Assembly (NCBI RefSeq): GCF_039522585.1
Contig: NZ_BAAADR010000021.1
Direction: 5' to 3' (one strand)
From: Bisbaumannia salifodinae
GTDB taxonomy: Bacteria > Pseudomonadota > Gammaproteobacteria > Pseudomonadales > Halomonadaceae
Length of the DNA: 64,000 bases
The translations under genes were made by a program, and so were the position numbers. The notes beneath the pieces were generated by a model that had not been told where the DNA came from, ran no database searches, and was given only the letters and a program-made list of their open reading frames with translations. This document shows, one piece after another, positions 33,514 to 42,160 of the stretch; the stretch's first letter is position 1, and each line of letters starts with the position of its first letter.

Positions 33514-35175
33514 GCGGCGCATCGCCAGGCTCAGCAGGATCACCGGGATGATGCCCACCACCACGATGGCCAGGGAAGAGGTCGAGGCCTCGGCGAGGCG
33601 CTCGTCCGAGGCCAGGTTGTGGGCCCGTACCGCCAGGGTATCGAAGTTGAAGGGGCGCAGGATGATGGTGGCGGGCAGCTCCTTCATCACGTCGACGAAG
33701 ACCAGGATGCCCGCCGCCAGCAGGCTGCCGCGCATCAGCGGAGTGTGCACCCGGCGCAGGGTGCCGCCGGCGGTCTGACCCAGGGTGCGGGAAGCGGCAT
33801 CCATGGAGGGGGTGACCTTGCCCAGGCTCGCCTCGATGGTGTTGAAGGAGACCGCCAGGAAACGCACCACATAGGCGTAGACCAGGATAAAGGCGGAGCC
33901 GCTGAAGATCAGGCCGACGAGCATGCCGTAGTGCGTCTGCAGGTACTCGTTGAGACGGCTGTCCAGCCAGGCGAAGGGAATCAGGATGCCCACCGCCACC
34001 ACCGACCCGGGGATGGCGTAGCCCATGGCGGCGATACGCGTGGCGGTGCGGGTCATGGAGGTGCGGCTCAGGCGTGCCCCGTAGCTGAGCACCACCGCCA
34101 GGCCCACCGCCATCAGCGCCGCCAGGGCGGCGAGGATCAGGCTGTTGCGGGCGAAGTCGATAAAGCGTCGGCCGAACAGGGAGTCGCCCTCGGCGATGGC
34201 CATATCGAGCAGCAGCAGGCTGGGAATCAGGAAGCCGACCAGCACCGGCAGGGCACAGGCCAGGAAGGCGCCGAGGCCGCGCAGGCCGCCCAGGCGATAC
34301 TCCGGCAACTGCTGGTAGCGGCTCGAGGTATGGAAGTACTGGCGCTTGCCCCGGGACCAGCGCTCCAGCAGCACCAGGGTCATCACGAACAGCAGCAGGC
34401 AGGCGGCCAACTGGGCCGCGGCCACCGGTTCGCCCATGCCGAACCAGGTGCGGTAGATGCCAGTGGTGAAGGTGTCGACGCCGAAGAATTGCACCGCGCC
34501 GAACTCGTTGAGGGTCTCCATCAACGCCAGCGACACCCCGCCGACGATGGCCGGGCGCGCCAGAGGCACGGCGATGCTCGAGAAGAGCCGCCAGGGCCCG
34601 CGCCCCAGGGTGCGCCCCACGTCCAGCACGCAGACCGACTGCTCCAGGAAGGCGGCCCGGGCCAGCATATAGACATAGGGATAGAGCACCAGGGTGATCA
34701 GGGTGGCGGCGCCCCCCAGGGAGCGGATATTGGGGAAGTAGTAGTCGCCGCGGCCCCAGTCGAAGAGCTCGCGTAGCCCGCTCTGCAGGGGCCCCGCATA
34801 CTGCAGGAAGTCGGTGTAGGCATAGGCGATCACATAGGTGGGCACCGCCAGGGGCAGCAGCAGCGCCCATTCGAAGATGCGCCGCCCCGGGAAGCGGCAC
34901 ATCACCACCAGCCAGGCGGTGGCGGTGCCGATCAGCGCCGTGCCCAGGCCCACGCACAGCGCCAGGATCAGGGTGTTGGTCAGGTAGCGGGGCAACACGG
35001 TATCGGCCAGGTGCTGCCAGACGCCCTCGGTGGGCATAAGGACATGGGCCAGTACCGTGATCACCGGCAGGGCCACCACGGCGGCGATCACCAGGGTCAG
35101 CAGGGTCCAGGGGCTGATATGGGGCAGGAAGCGGCGGGCGGGGGATGCCGCGGTCTGGCTGGGGGGGTGAGTCAC
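33472..35175 (-). CDS. Ferric iron ABC transporter permease (fused, FbpB type)
   Basis: 567 residues from a GTG at 35175, preceded by AGGAGG at good spacing. Upstream codons in frame are not conserved in character. About twelve membrane helices in two halves each carry the EAA-loop glycine (LGRGPWRLFSSIAVPLARPA; LGQTAGGTLRRVHTPL), so one chain supplies both membrane domains. The last 14 residues (RSRPGSGVREDEDL) come from DNA shared with the ATPase gene on the other strand. Confidence 0.9.
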   Translation of the reverse strand: MTHPPSQTAASPARRFLPHISPWTLLTLVIAAVVALPVITVLAHVLMPTEGVWQHLADTVLPRYLTNTLILALCVGLGTALIGTATAWLVVMCRFPGRRIFEWALLLPLAVPTYVIAYAYTDFLQYAGPLQSGLRELFDWGRGDYYFPNIRSLGGAATLITLVLYPYVYMLARAAFLEQSVCVLDVGRTLGRGPWRLFSSIAVPLARPAIVGGVSLALMETLNEFGAVQFFGVDTFTTGIYRTWFGMGEPVAAAQLAACLLLFVMTLVLLERWSRGKRQYFHTSSRYQQLPEYRLGGLRGLGAFLACALPVLVGFLIPSLLLLDMAIAEGDSLFGRRFIDFARNSLILAALAALMAVGLAVVLSYGARLSRTSMTRTATRIAAMGYAIPGSVVAVGILIPFAWLDSRLNEYLQTHYGMLVGLIFSGSAFILVYAYVVRFLAVSFNTIEASLGKVTPSMDAASRTLGQTAGGTLRRVHTPLMRGSLLAAGILVFVDVMKELPATIILRPFNFDTLAVRAHNLASDERLAEASTSSLAIVVVGIIPVILLSLAMRRSRPGSGVREDEDL

Positions 35176-35359
35176 GCGGGGCCTCCTGCCGGAGCACGAT
35201 ATAAAGAGTGAAATGGGAGCGGATGACAACGGCGAATCATAGCAGTTAGGGTCCGCGTTAGCAGCCATGATGGCGGCTCGGCCGCCTGGCGGGGAGGGCG
35301 CGCCGGCTGGTATTGAACCGGGCCCCTCCCTACACTGAGGCCCCCCAGGAGGTAGCCCC

Positions 35360-37603
35360 TTGTCCATTGCCGAAGAACTCGCTCCCCTGCTGGCCTGGCG
35401 CGGCGCCCTGGCCGAGCGCCGCTGGCGTGGCCTGGTATGGCTGGCCGGCGATGCCGAGGCGTGCCGGGCGCGGGCGTGTGGGCTTTGGAACGCCGCCGCC
35501 TGGGCTCGGCCGCTATGGATCGCCAATCATCTGCCCGCCGGGTTCGCGGAGCATGGCCTGCCGCCCGGCAAGGCGCGCACCCGCCTGGGCGGCGAGCATG
35601 ACCTGGTGGTGATCGATGCCCAGGGCGAGGGCGAAGGCTTCGACCCGGAGGCCTTCGGCGCCCTGGCCGGCACCCTGCGGGCCGGGGGCCTGCTGGTGCT
35701 GCTGACCCCCGAGGACTGGGGCGCGCGCCCCGACGACGACTATCGGCGCCTGGCCGAGCATCCCTATCGGGTCGAGCAGCTTAGTGCCCGCTATCTGGCG
35801 CGGCTGGCACGGCTGTTGGCGGACGCCCCGGAGGTCCTGGGCTGGCGCCCCGGCACCCCGCCGGCGCCCCCCCTGCTGGGCGAGGCAGCGCCCGCGATGT
35901 CCAGCCCCGATGCCGACTGCCTGACCCCCGATCAGGCCGAGGCGGTGGCGCGGCTGGTCAAGCTGCGTCGCCGGCGTCCCCTGGTGCTCACCGCCGACCG
36001 CGGACGCGGCAAGAGCGCCGCCCTGGGCATCGCCTGTGCCCGCTGGCTGGCTGCCGGCGAGCCGCGGATCGTCCTCACCGCCCCCCGCCCCGCTGCCCTG
36101 GAGGCCCTCTTCGAGCGCCTCGCGGCGCTGTGCCCCGAGGGGCGTCGCCAGGGCAACGATTTCCGCCTCGAGGCCAGCGGCCAGGCGGTGTGTTTCCTGG
36201 CCCCGGATGCCCTGATGGCGGCCCTGGACGCCGGCGAGATCGATGCCAACGGCGGCCTGCTGCTGGTGGACGAGGCGGCGGCCATTCCCGCGCCCCTGCT
36301 GGGGCGCTGGCTGCGTCACTTCCCGCGCCTGATCTTCGCCACCACGGTGCACGGCTACGAGGGCTCGGGGCGCGGCTTCGCGCTGCGCTTTCGCGAGCAC
36401 CTCGATCGCCTGGCCCCCCAGTGGCGGGGGCTGAGCCTAAGCACCCCGGTGCGCTGGGCCCCGGGGGACCCCCTGGAGGCGCTGACCGATCGCTTGCTAT
36501 TGCTGGATGCCGAGCCCCCGGACCCGCCGGCGATGCTACCGCCTGTCTCGACCCTGAGCCGTCGGCGCCTACTGCTGCTGGACGCCGAGCCCGCCGATCC
36601 TCCGGCGGCGCTGCCGCCCGTATCGACCCTGAGCCGTCGGCGCCTGCGGCGCGCCGAGCTGGCCGTCGACGAGCCGCATCTGCGGGCCCTGTTCGGCCTG
36701 CTGGTGCAGGCCCACTACCGTACCCAGCCCAGCGACCTGCGCCAGTTGCTCGACGGCCCCGGGCTGCATATCACCAGCCTGGAGGCGGGCGGCACGCCCC
36801 TGGCGGTAACGCTCTGTGTGGAGGAGGGGGGCTTTTCCGCCGAGCTGGCGGAGCGGGTGGCCCGGGGAGAGCGCCGTCCCCGGGGGCATCTGCTGGCCCA
36901 GTCCCTGGCCGCCCATGCAGGCTCCCGGGCGGCACTGCGGGCCCGGCTGCGCCGGGTGATGCGTATCGCCGTGCATGGGGAGTGCCGCCGCCAGGGGCTC
37001 GGCGAGGCGCTGCTGGCCACCGAGCTGGCGCAGGCCCGCCACGACGGCATCGACCTGCTGGGGGCGAGTTTCGGTGCCGAGCCGGGGCTGCTGGCCTTCT
37101 GGCGTGCCGCGGGCTTCCGCACGGTGCGCCTGGGGCTGACCCGGGAGGCCTCCAGCGGCGAGCATGCGGCCATGGTGGTTTGTCCCACCAGCCCCGCCGG
37201 CGAGGCCCTGGCGGCGGAGCTGGCCGGGGCCTTCCAGGCCCTGCTGCCCAGCCTGCTGGCCTTCGAGCTCAAGGCGCTGGAACCCGAGCTGGCCCTGGCG
37301 CTGCTGGCGGAGGGCGAGGCGCCGGCCCTGACCCCGGCGCAGCGGCGTGACCTGGAGGACGTGGCCTTCGCCAGGCGTGCCCCGGCCCTGGCGCGCCCGG
37401 CCCTGCAGGCCGCCCTGCGCCGGGCGCTGGCCCGCGGCGCGCCCCATGATGACCACGCCTGGCTGCTGGTGGCGGCGCTCTTCCAGGGCCGCGACACCGC
37501 CTGGCTGGCCCGGGTCCTCACGCTCAGCGGCCGGCGCGAGGTGGAGGTCCGGCTGCGCCAGGCCCTGGCGGCGCTGGTGCCCTTTCTGGATGACCCGGAC
37601 TAA
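35360..37603 (+). CDS. tmcA: tRNA(Met) cytidine acetyltransferase with an internal duplication
   Basis: TmcA makes N4-acetylcytidine at the wobble base of elongator tRNA-Met. The 747-residue protein starts at TTG (35360) after AGGAGG. An N-terminal DUF1726 domain is followed by a RecD-like helicase with Walker A TADRGRGKSA (211-220) and LLLVDEAAAIP, then a GNAT domain (HGECRRQGLGEALL near 538) and a C-terminal tRNA-binding part. Residues 378-402 and 403-427 are a tandem 25-residue repeat placed between helicase and acetyltransferase, which I know of no family member having. Confidence 0.92.
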   Translation: MSIAEELAPLLAWRGALAERRWRGLVWLAGDAEACRARACGLWNAAAWARPLWIANHLPAGFAEHGLPPGKARTRLGGEHDLVVIDAQGEGEGFDPEAFGALAGTLRAGGLLVLLTPEDWGARPDDDYRRLAEHPYRVEQLSARYLARLARLLADAPEVLGWRPGTPPAPPLLGEAAPAMSSPDADCLTPDQAEAVARLVKLRRRRPLVLTADRGRGKSAALGIACARWLAAGEPRIVLTAPRPAALEALFERLAALCPEGRRQGNDFRLEASGQAVCFLAPDALMAALDAGEIDANGGLLLVDEAAAIPAPLLGRWLRHFPRLIFATTVHGYEGSGRGFALRFREHLDRLAPQWRGLSLSTPVRWAPGDPLEALTDRLLLLDAEPPDPPAMLPPVSTLSRRRLLLLDAEPADPPAALPPVSTLSRRRLRRAELAVDEPHLRALFGLLVQAHYRTQPSDLRQLLDGPGLHITSLEAGGTPLAVTLCVEEGGFSAELAERVARGERRPRGHLLAQSLAAHAGSRAALRARLRRVMRIAVHGECRRQGLGEALLATELAQARHDGIDLLGASFGAEPGLLAFWRAAGFRTVRLGLTREASSGEHAAMVVCPTSPAGEALAAELAGAFQALLPSLLAFELKALEPELALALLAEGEAPALTPAQRRDLEDVAFARRAPALARPALQAALRRALARGAPHDDHAWLLVAALFQGRDTAWLARVLTLSGRREVEVRLRQALAALVPFLDDPD
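36491..36640 (+). repeat. 75-bp tandem duplication inside tmcA
   Basis: Two in-frame 75-bp units, 36491-36565 and 36566-36640. The encoded units start RLLLLDAEP and end VSTLSRRR and differ at only two residues. Most base differences are synonymous, so the copies have diverged under protein-level constraint. Confidence 0.9.
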
Positions 37604-37665
37604 GGCGGCTCCAGAGCCTCGGGAAGCGGGGCGCCGGACGTCGGGGCCAAGGCGAGCGAGTATTA

Positions 37666-37698
37666 CCGGGAACGCTGGCGCCAGGGTTTCGTTCCCGG
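37666..37698. terminator. Nested hairpin after tmcA
   Basis: CCGGGAACG (37666-37674) pairs with CGTTCCCGG (37690-37698). The loop begins with the palindrome CTGGCGCCAG. It lies in the 221-bp gap between tmcA and pepD, which otherwise shows no gene. There is no T run, so a terminator role is only likely. Confidence 0.45.
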
Positions 37699-37824
37699 GA
37701 TCGCGAGGCTGGTCCCGACGGCCCGATGCCTGGTGAGGGCTTTACTGCCTTGGCGCGGCAAACGGCTTTTCCTGGTCGCGGCCGGCCGGTAAGGTAGCCC
37801 GGTTATCGACCGAACAGAGCCGCT

Positions 37825-39285
37825 ATGAACGCACATCTCGAACAGCTCGAGCCGCGCCTGCTGTGGCGCCATTTCCGCACCCTGTGCAATACCCCGCGCC
37901 CCTCCGGCCACGAGGCGGCCCTGGTGGCGACCCTGGAGGCCTGGGCCGAAGCCCGGGGCCTGGCCCATGACCGCGACGCCTACGGCAACCTGCGTATCCG
38001 CAAGGCGGCCAGCCCCGGTTGTGAGGCGGCCCCCGGGGTGATCCTCCAGGGCCACCTGGACATGGTGGCCCAGGCCAATGCCGATCACCCCCACGACTTC
38101 ACCCGCGATCCCATCGCCACCTATGTGGCGGAGGACTGGCTGCATGCCCACCACACCACCCTGGGCGCCGACAACGGCCTGGGCGTGGCCGCGGCCCTGG
38201 CGATCCTCGAGGACGAGACCCTGGTGCATGGTCCCCTGGAGGCGCTCTTCACCCTGGAGGAGGAGTCCTCCATGGGCGGCGCCCTCAACCTCGCCGAGGG
38301 CTGGCTGGAGGGGCAACTGCTGCTCAACCTGGACTCCGAGGACCGCGGTCAGGTCTATGTGGGCTGCGCCGGTGGCGCCGACGTGGTGGTGGAGGCGCAG
38401 CTACCCACCAGCCCCCTGGGCGAGGAGGAACGCGCCTATCGCCTGGCCCTCACCGGCCTGGTGGGCGGCCACTCGGGCATCGATATCCACAAGGGACGCG
38501 GCAACGCCAATCGCCTGCTGATGCGGGTACTGCGCGCCCTGGCGACCTGCGAGGTGCGCCTGATCGGCTATCAGGGGGGCACCTTGCGCAATGCCCTGCC
38601 TCGGGAGGCCTTCGCCACCCTGGCACTGCCGGAGGACGAAGTGACCGCGGTCCGGGCGCGCCTGGAGGCCCTGGAGACGGAGCTGCGCGCCGAGCTGAAA
38701 GGCGTCGACGAGGGGCTGCGCCTGACGCTCGGCCCCTGGGACGGCGAGGCCGAGGAGGCCCTGACCCCCACCGCCAGCCACCTGCTGGTGGACGCCTTGC
38801 ACGCCGCCCCCTGCGGGGTGGAGCGGATGAGTGCCGAGCTGCCCGGGGTGGTGGAGACCTCCAATAACCTGGGGGTGGTGACCCTGGAGGCGGGGCGCTT
38901 CCACCTCTGTGCCCTGGTGCGCTCCCTGCGCGATAGCGCCACCCGGGATCTGGCCGATCGCTTCCGTGCCCTGTTCGGGCTGATCGGCGCCCGCACCCGG
39001 GTGGAGAACGCCTATCCCGGCTGGACCCCCGACCCGCAGAGCCGGCTGCTGGCACGCTTCCGCGACCTGCACCGACGGCGCCTGGGCCGTGATCCCGAGG
39101 TCAAGGTGATCCATGCGGGCCTGGAGTGCGGCATCCTGGGGGGCAAGTACCCGGCACTGGAGATGATCTCCTTCGGGCCGCTGATTCGCGGGGCCCATTC
39201 GCCAGATGAACGCGTGGAGCTGGATTCCGTCGAAGAGTTCTGGGGTCTGCTGCGGGCCCTGGTGGAGGAGCTGGCCGAGGGCTAA
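37825..39285 (+). CDS. pepD: Cytosol non-specific dipeptidase (aminoacyl-histidine dipeptidase)
   Basis: PepD (peptidase family M20) cleaves carnosine-like and general dipeptides in the cytosol. The 486-residue protein has metal ligands in ILQGHLDMV (His77, catalytic Asp79), LGADNGLGV (Asp116) and TLEEESSMGG (catalytic and metal Glu145/146), and late HAGLECGIL. Family length is about 485. A long perfect hairpin ends it. Confidence 0.94.
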   Translation: MNAHLEQLEPRLLWRHFRTLCNTPRPSGHEAALVATLEAWAEARGLAHDRDAYGNLRIRKAASPGCEAAPGVILQGHLDMVAQANADHPHDFTRDPIATYVAEDWLHAHHTTLGADNGLGVAAALAILEDETLVHGPLEALFTLEEESSMGGALNLAEGWLEGQLLLNLDSEDRGQVYVGCAGGADVVVEAQLPTSPLGEEERAYRLALTGLVGGHSGIDIHKGRGNANRLLMRVLRALATCEVRLIGYQGGTLRNALPREAFATLALPEDEVTAVRARLEALETELRAELKGVDEGLRLTLGPWDGEAEEALTPTASHLLVDALHAAPCGVERMSAELPGVVETSNNLGVVTLEAGRFHLCALVRSLRDSATRDLADRFRALFGLIGARTRVENAYPGWTPDPQSRLLARFRDLHRRRLGRDPEVKVIHAGLECGILGGKYPALEMISFGPLIRGAHSPDERVELDSVEEFWGLLRALVEELAEG

Positions 39286-39306
39286 GCCGCACACTCGAGT
39301 CAGAAA

Positions 39307-39337
39307 CCAAGACGCCGCCCTTAGGGCGGCGTCTTGG
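39307..39337. terminator. Bidirectional terminator between pepD and dps
   Basis: A perfect 14-bp stem (39307-39320 with 39324-39337) and a TTA loop between two convergent genes. T runs are short. Confidence 0.85.
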
Positions 39338-39356
39338 CGAGATAGCGGCTGGATTA

Positions 39357-39830
39357 CTAGCCCAGATAGGCGTTAAGCATCCAGACGGTCTTCTCCTGCT
39401 CGCGGATATAGTCGCCGGCCTGGGCGGCGGTGCCCTCGTCGTCGGCGTCCGAGGCCAGGGACAGGATCTCCCGCTGCAGCTCGATCAGGGTCTGGTAGCC
39501 TTTGAGCACGCCGCGCACGCAGGCCTCGCCGTCGTGGACGTTCTTCTCCTCGACGATGCGCGACAGCTGGGTATAGTCGCTATAGGCGTGCACCGGCCGA
39601 TGGCCCAGGGTCAGGATGCGTTCCGCTACCTCGTCCACCTTGGTCAGCAGGTCGGTATAGAACTCCTCGAACTTGGCGTGCAGCTCGAAGAACTGCGGGC
39701 CCTTGACGTTCCAGTGGTAGCCGCGCACGTTCATATAGAAGATCTGGTAGTTGGCCAGCAGCTCGTTGAGCTTCTCGGCGAGCTGGCTGGCGCTGGATTC
39801 GTGCAGACCGATGGCGTTGATATCGGACAT
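39357..39830 (-). CDS. dps: DNA starvation/stationary phase protection protein Dps
   Basis: Dps forms 12-subunit cages that oxidise and store iron and bind DNA. The 157-residue protein has ferroxidase ligands at the subunit interface: His39 and Trp40 in RGYHWNVKG, His51 and Glu55 in FELHAKFEEFY, Asp66 and Glu70 in KVDEVAERIL. AAGGAGG precedes the ATG at 39830; an upstream in-frame stretch has no conserved residues. A 22-bp palindrome 61 bases upstream probably regulates it. Confidence 0.94.
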   Translation of the reverse strand: MSDINAIGLHESSASQLAEKLNELLANYQIFYMNVRGYHWNVKGPQFFELHAKFEEFYTDLLTKVDEVAERILTLGHRPVHAYSDYTQLSRIVEEKNVHDGEACVRGVLKGYQTLIELQREILSLASDADDEGTAAQAGDYIREQEKTVWMLNAYLG

Positions 39831-39890
39831 CTGGGATGCCTCCTTGATCCATGGTGAATACGGATACCAGTCTAGGTCCCGGCTCGGGAC

Positions 39891-39912
39891 ATGATAAGAC
39901 ATTTCTTATCAT
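39891..39912. promoter_or_regulatory. Palindromic operator upstream of dps
   Basis: ATGATAAGA (39891-39899) and TCTTATCAT (39904-39912) are perfect inverted repeats around CATT. The site stands 61 bases before the dps start and 55 bases past the glycerate kinase stop. The AT-rich dyad resembles sites of Fur-superfamily or peroxide regulators, but the half-site matches no consensus I can name with certainty. Confidence 0.55.
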
Positions 39913-39967
39913 AGCCCCCATAGTCGGCCTTAATCGTGATCCGGCGCAAGGCGCCGGGTAGCTCGCC

Positions 39968-41110
39968 TCAGGTATCAGAGCCCCAGGCGCGGATCAGCCG
40001 GATCAGGCTCTCGGCGCGATCCGCCAGCAGCTCGGCGCAGCGGGCCAGGGCGCTATCCAGGTCCATGGGGCCGTCGGCCAGGGCGAAGGCGGTGGTGATG
40101 CCTTCGTCGTGGGCGGCCTGCCACTGGGGTCCCAGGCGACCCGCCAGCACCACGCAGGGGATGCCGGCGGCGCGGGCGCGGCGGGCGATGCCCACCGGGG
40201 TCTTGCCGGCCAGGCTCTGGCCATCCAACTGCCCCTCGCCGGTGATCACCAGGTCGCTGCCCTCGAGCAGGGCAGCGAAGTCGACCTGCTCCATCACCAG
40301 CTCGATACCGGGGCGCAGCTCGGCGCCCAGGAAGGCCCGGGCGGCGAAGCCCATGCCGCCGGCGGCGCCGGCCCCGGGCAGGTCGCGATGATCCTCGCCG
40401 AGGATGGCGGCGGCCCGCTCGGCGAAGTGCGCCAGGGCGGCATCCAGGCGGCCCACCGCGGCCTCGTCGGCACCCTTCTGGGGGCCGAAGACGGCGCTGG
40501 CGCCGCGTTCGCCCAGCAGGGGGTTATCCACGTCCACGGCGGCCTGCACCCGTAGGCCGGCCAGGCGTGGGTCCAGGCCATCGAGATCGAGGCGTGCAAG
40601 CTCGGCCAGGGCCGCGCCACCGGGGGGCAATTCCTCGCCGCGGGCATTCAGCAGGCGGGCCCCCAGGGCCTGGAGCATGCCCGCCCCGGCGTCATTGGTG
40701 GCGCTGCCGCCCAGGGTCAGCAGCAGGTGGCGGGCACCGGCATCCAGGGCCTCGCGGATCAATTCGCCGGTACCATGGGTGGAGGCGTTCAGGGCATCGC
40801 GCTCATCCCGGCTCAGCGCCTCCAGGCCGCTGGCCTGGGCCAGCTCGACGAAGGCGGTTCGTGACTCCGCAAGCCAGCCCCAGGCCGCCTCGACGGGGCG
40901 CCCCAGGGCATCCTGCACCCGGGCCAGTCGACGCTCGGCGCCGGTGGCGGCGAGCAGGGCATCCAGGGTTCCTTCGCCGCCATCGCCCATGGGGCAGAGC
41001 ACGCTGCTGGCCTCGGGGGCGGCGCGGCGGATACCCTGGGCGATGGCCGCCGCGGCGTCGCTAGCCGCCAGGGCGTCCTTGTAGCTGTCGGGGGCGATCA
41101 GGATCTTCAT
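39968..41110 (-). CDS. Glycerate kinase
   Basis: 380 residues of the GarK/GlxK (glycerate kinase type 1) family. It has the start MKILIAPDSYKDALAASDAA, the nucleotide-binding CPMGDGGEGTLDALLAATG near 40-58, LLTLGGSATNDAGAGML and VITGEGQLDGQSLAGKTP. It phosphorylates glycerate to 2-phosphoglycerate, linking glyoxylate or tartronate use to glycolysis. No glyoxylate pathway genes adjoin it. It ends in the space shared with dps. Confidence 0.92.
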   Translation of the reverse strand: MKILIAPDSYKDALAASDAAAAIAQGIRRAAPEASSVLCPMGDGGEGTLDALLAATGAERRLARVQDALGRPVEAAWGWLAESRTAFVELAQASGLEALSRDERDALNASTHGTGELIREALDAGARHLLLTLGGSATNDAGAGMLQALGARLLNARGEELPPGGAALAELARLDLDGLDPRLAGLRVQAAVDVDNPLLGERGASAVFGPQKGADEAAVGRLDAALAHFAERAAAILGEDHRDLPGAGAAGGMGFAARAFLGAELRPGIELVMEQVDFAALLEGSDLVITGEGQLDGQSLAGKTPVGIARRARAAGIPCVVLAGRLGPQWQAAHDEGITTAFALADGPMDLDSALARCAELLADRAESLIRLIRAWGSDT

Positions 41111-41294
41111 GTCGGGGTCTCCTGGGAATCAAGCCGTGGGCCGGTGGTCAAGAGGCTTATCATTTGTCTGCACGGAGCCGGCCGTGCCGGGAGCGGCGGC
41201 GCCTGGGGCTACGCTGAGCATAAGAGCTGGCCGGGCCCCTTGCACGTCCCGCGTGCTCCGGCGTCGGCGAGGCGGTTCCCCTGGGAGGTGTGTG

Positions 41295-41813
41295 ATGCGT
41301 ATCTGCGGGCTCTTTTTGATTCCCCTGGCCCTGGCGGGCTGTGCGGGGAGCGCCGTGACCCCATTGCACCAGCCGTTGGTGACGGTGGCGGAGTGCCGAT
41401 GGGAGGCCCCGGCAGGCATGGAGAAGGTCGACTATGCACAGCGAGTGGTGCGGGCCCTGGAGGCCGAGGGTTTCAGGCTTCGCGACAGCGATATGGCGCT
41501 GGGCCTGATCAGCGCCGAGAGGACCTCGGCGGGGCCGCTTCGGGCCTATGGCTTCCCCTTCGATCGCCATCCGTGGCACTCCCTCGGCCTCGGTTATCAT
41601 CGCCCCTATCCGCACCTCTTCGGCGCCTATCACCCCGACTATCGGGCGATCGACCAGGAGCGGGTCTCGGTGTGGCTGGGCACGGACGAGGTGAGGGTTG
41701 GCCGGGACGTCCGCCGCCGGGAGCCCAACGGCGTGACCCGCACCCTGGGACGCGCCGGCAACGCCGGCTTCTGCCGCGGCCTGAAGGCCTCCATCGAGGA
41801 GACAGCGACATGA
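41295..41813 (+). CDS. Lipoprotein of unknown function
   Basis: 172 residues. GGGAGGTG lies before the ATG at 41295. The signal peptide MRICGLFLIPLALAGC carries a lipobox with Cys16. The mature part has one predicted alpha/beta segment (VDYAQRVVRALEAEGFRLRDSD) and a His/Tyr/Pro-rich stretch (HPWHSLGLGYHRPYPHLFG). I recognise no family. Its stop overlaps the start of the next lipoprotein gene, which in turn overlaps a sensor kinase, so all three are likely cotranslated. Confidence 0.75.
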   Translation: MRICGLFLIPLALAGCAGSAVTPLHQPLVTVAECRWEAPAGMEKVDYAQRVVRALEAEGFRLRDSDMALGLISAERTSAGPLRAYGFPFDRHPWHSLGLGYHRPYPHLFGAYHPDYRAIDQERVSVWLGTDEVRVGRDVRRREPNGVTRTLGRAGNAGFCRGLKASIEETAT

Positions 41814-42160
41814 AACGAGTCTGGATCTGCGCCCTGACGCTCCTGCTGCTGAGCGCCTGCGCCGCCACGCCGCCGGCGGCCGAGCCTCGGGAACTGAGCC
41901 TCGGTGCCCCGCGGCCGGCGGTGATGACGGCGGCGCTGAACCTGTTTACCGACCGGGGCTATGTGGCGCTCGGCGGTGACGCCCGCCTCGGGCGCCTCGA
42001 GTTCGTCCGCGGCGACGACCGGATTCGCGTCGATGCCCTGAGCGAGGGGGAGGGGAGTCGTGTCGGCCTGCGCGGCTGGCGCAACGGTCGGGCCTTGGCC
42101 CCCCATGAGCTCGACCCCCTGCTGGTGGAACTCCAGGCCGAGCTGGGTCTGCTGCCTTGA
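41810..42160 (+). CDS. Small lipoprotein of unknown function
   Basis: 116 residues with signal MKRVWICALTLLLLSAC (lipid-modified Cys17). The short mature domain has a pattern (VMTAALNLFTDRGYVALGGDARLGRLEF) similar in plan to the preceding lipoprotein: one helix followed by a strand pair. The ATG lies inside the preceding stop region, a 4-bp overlap. Its own TGA is part of TTGA, the start of the kinase gene. Confidence 0.75.
   Translation: MKRVWICALTLLLLSACAATPPAAEPRELSLGAPRPAVMTAALNLFTDRGYVALGGDARLGRLEFVRGDDRIRVDALSEGEGSRVGLRGWRNGRALAPHELDPLLVELQAELGLLP

Noticed and set aside
37604..37824. A short gene between tmcA and pepD
   Set aside because: No frame continues with a plausible start; only a nested hairpin is visible.
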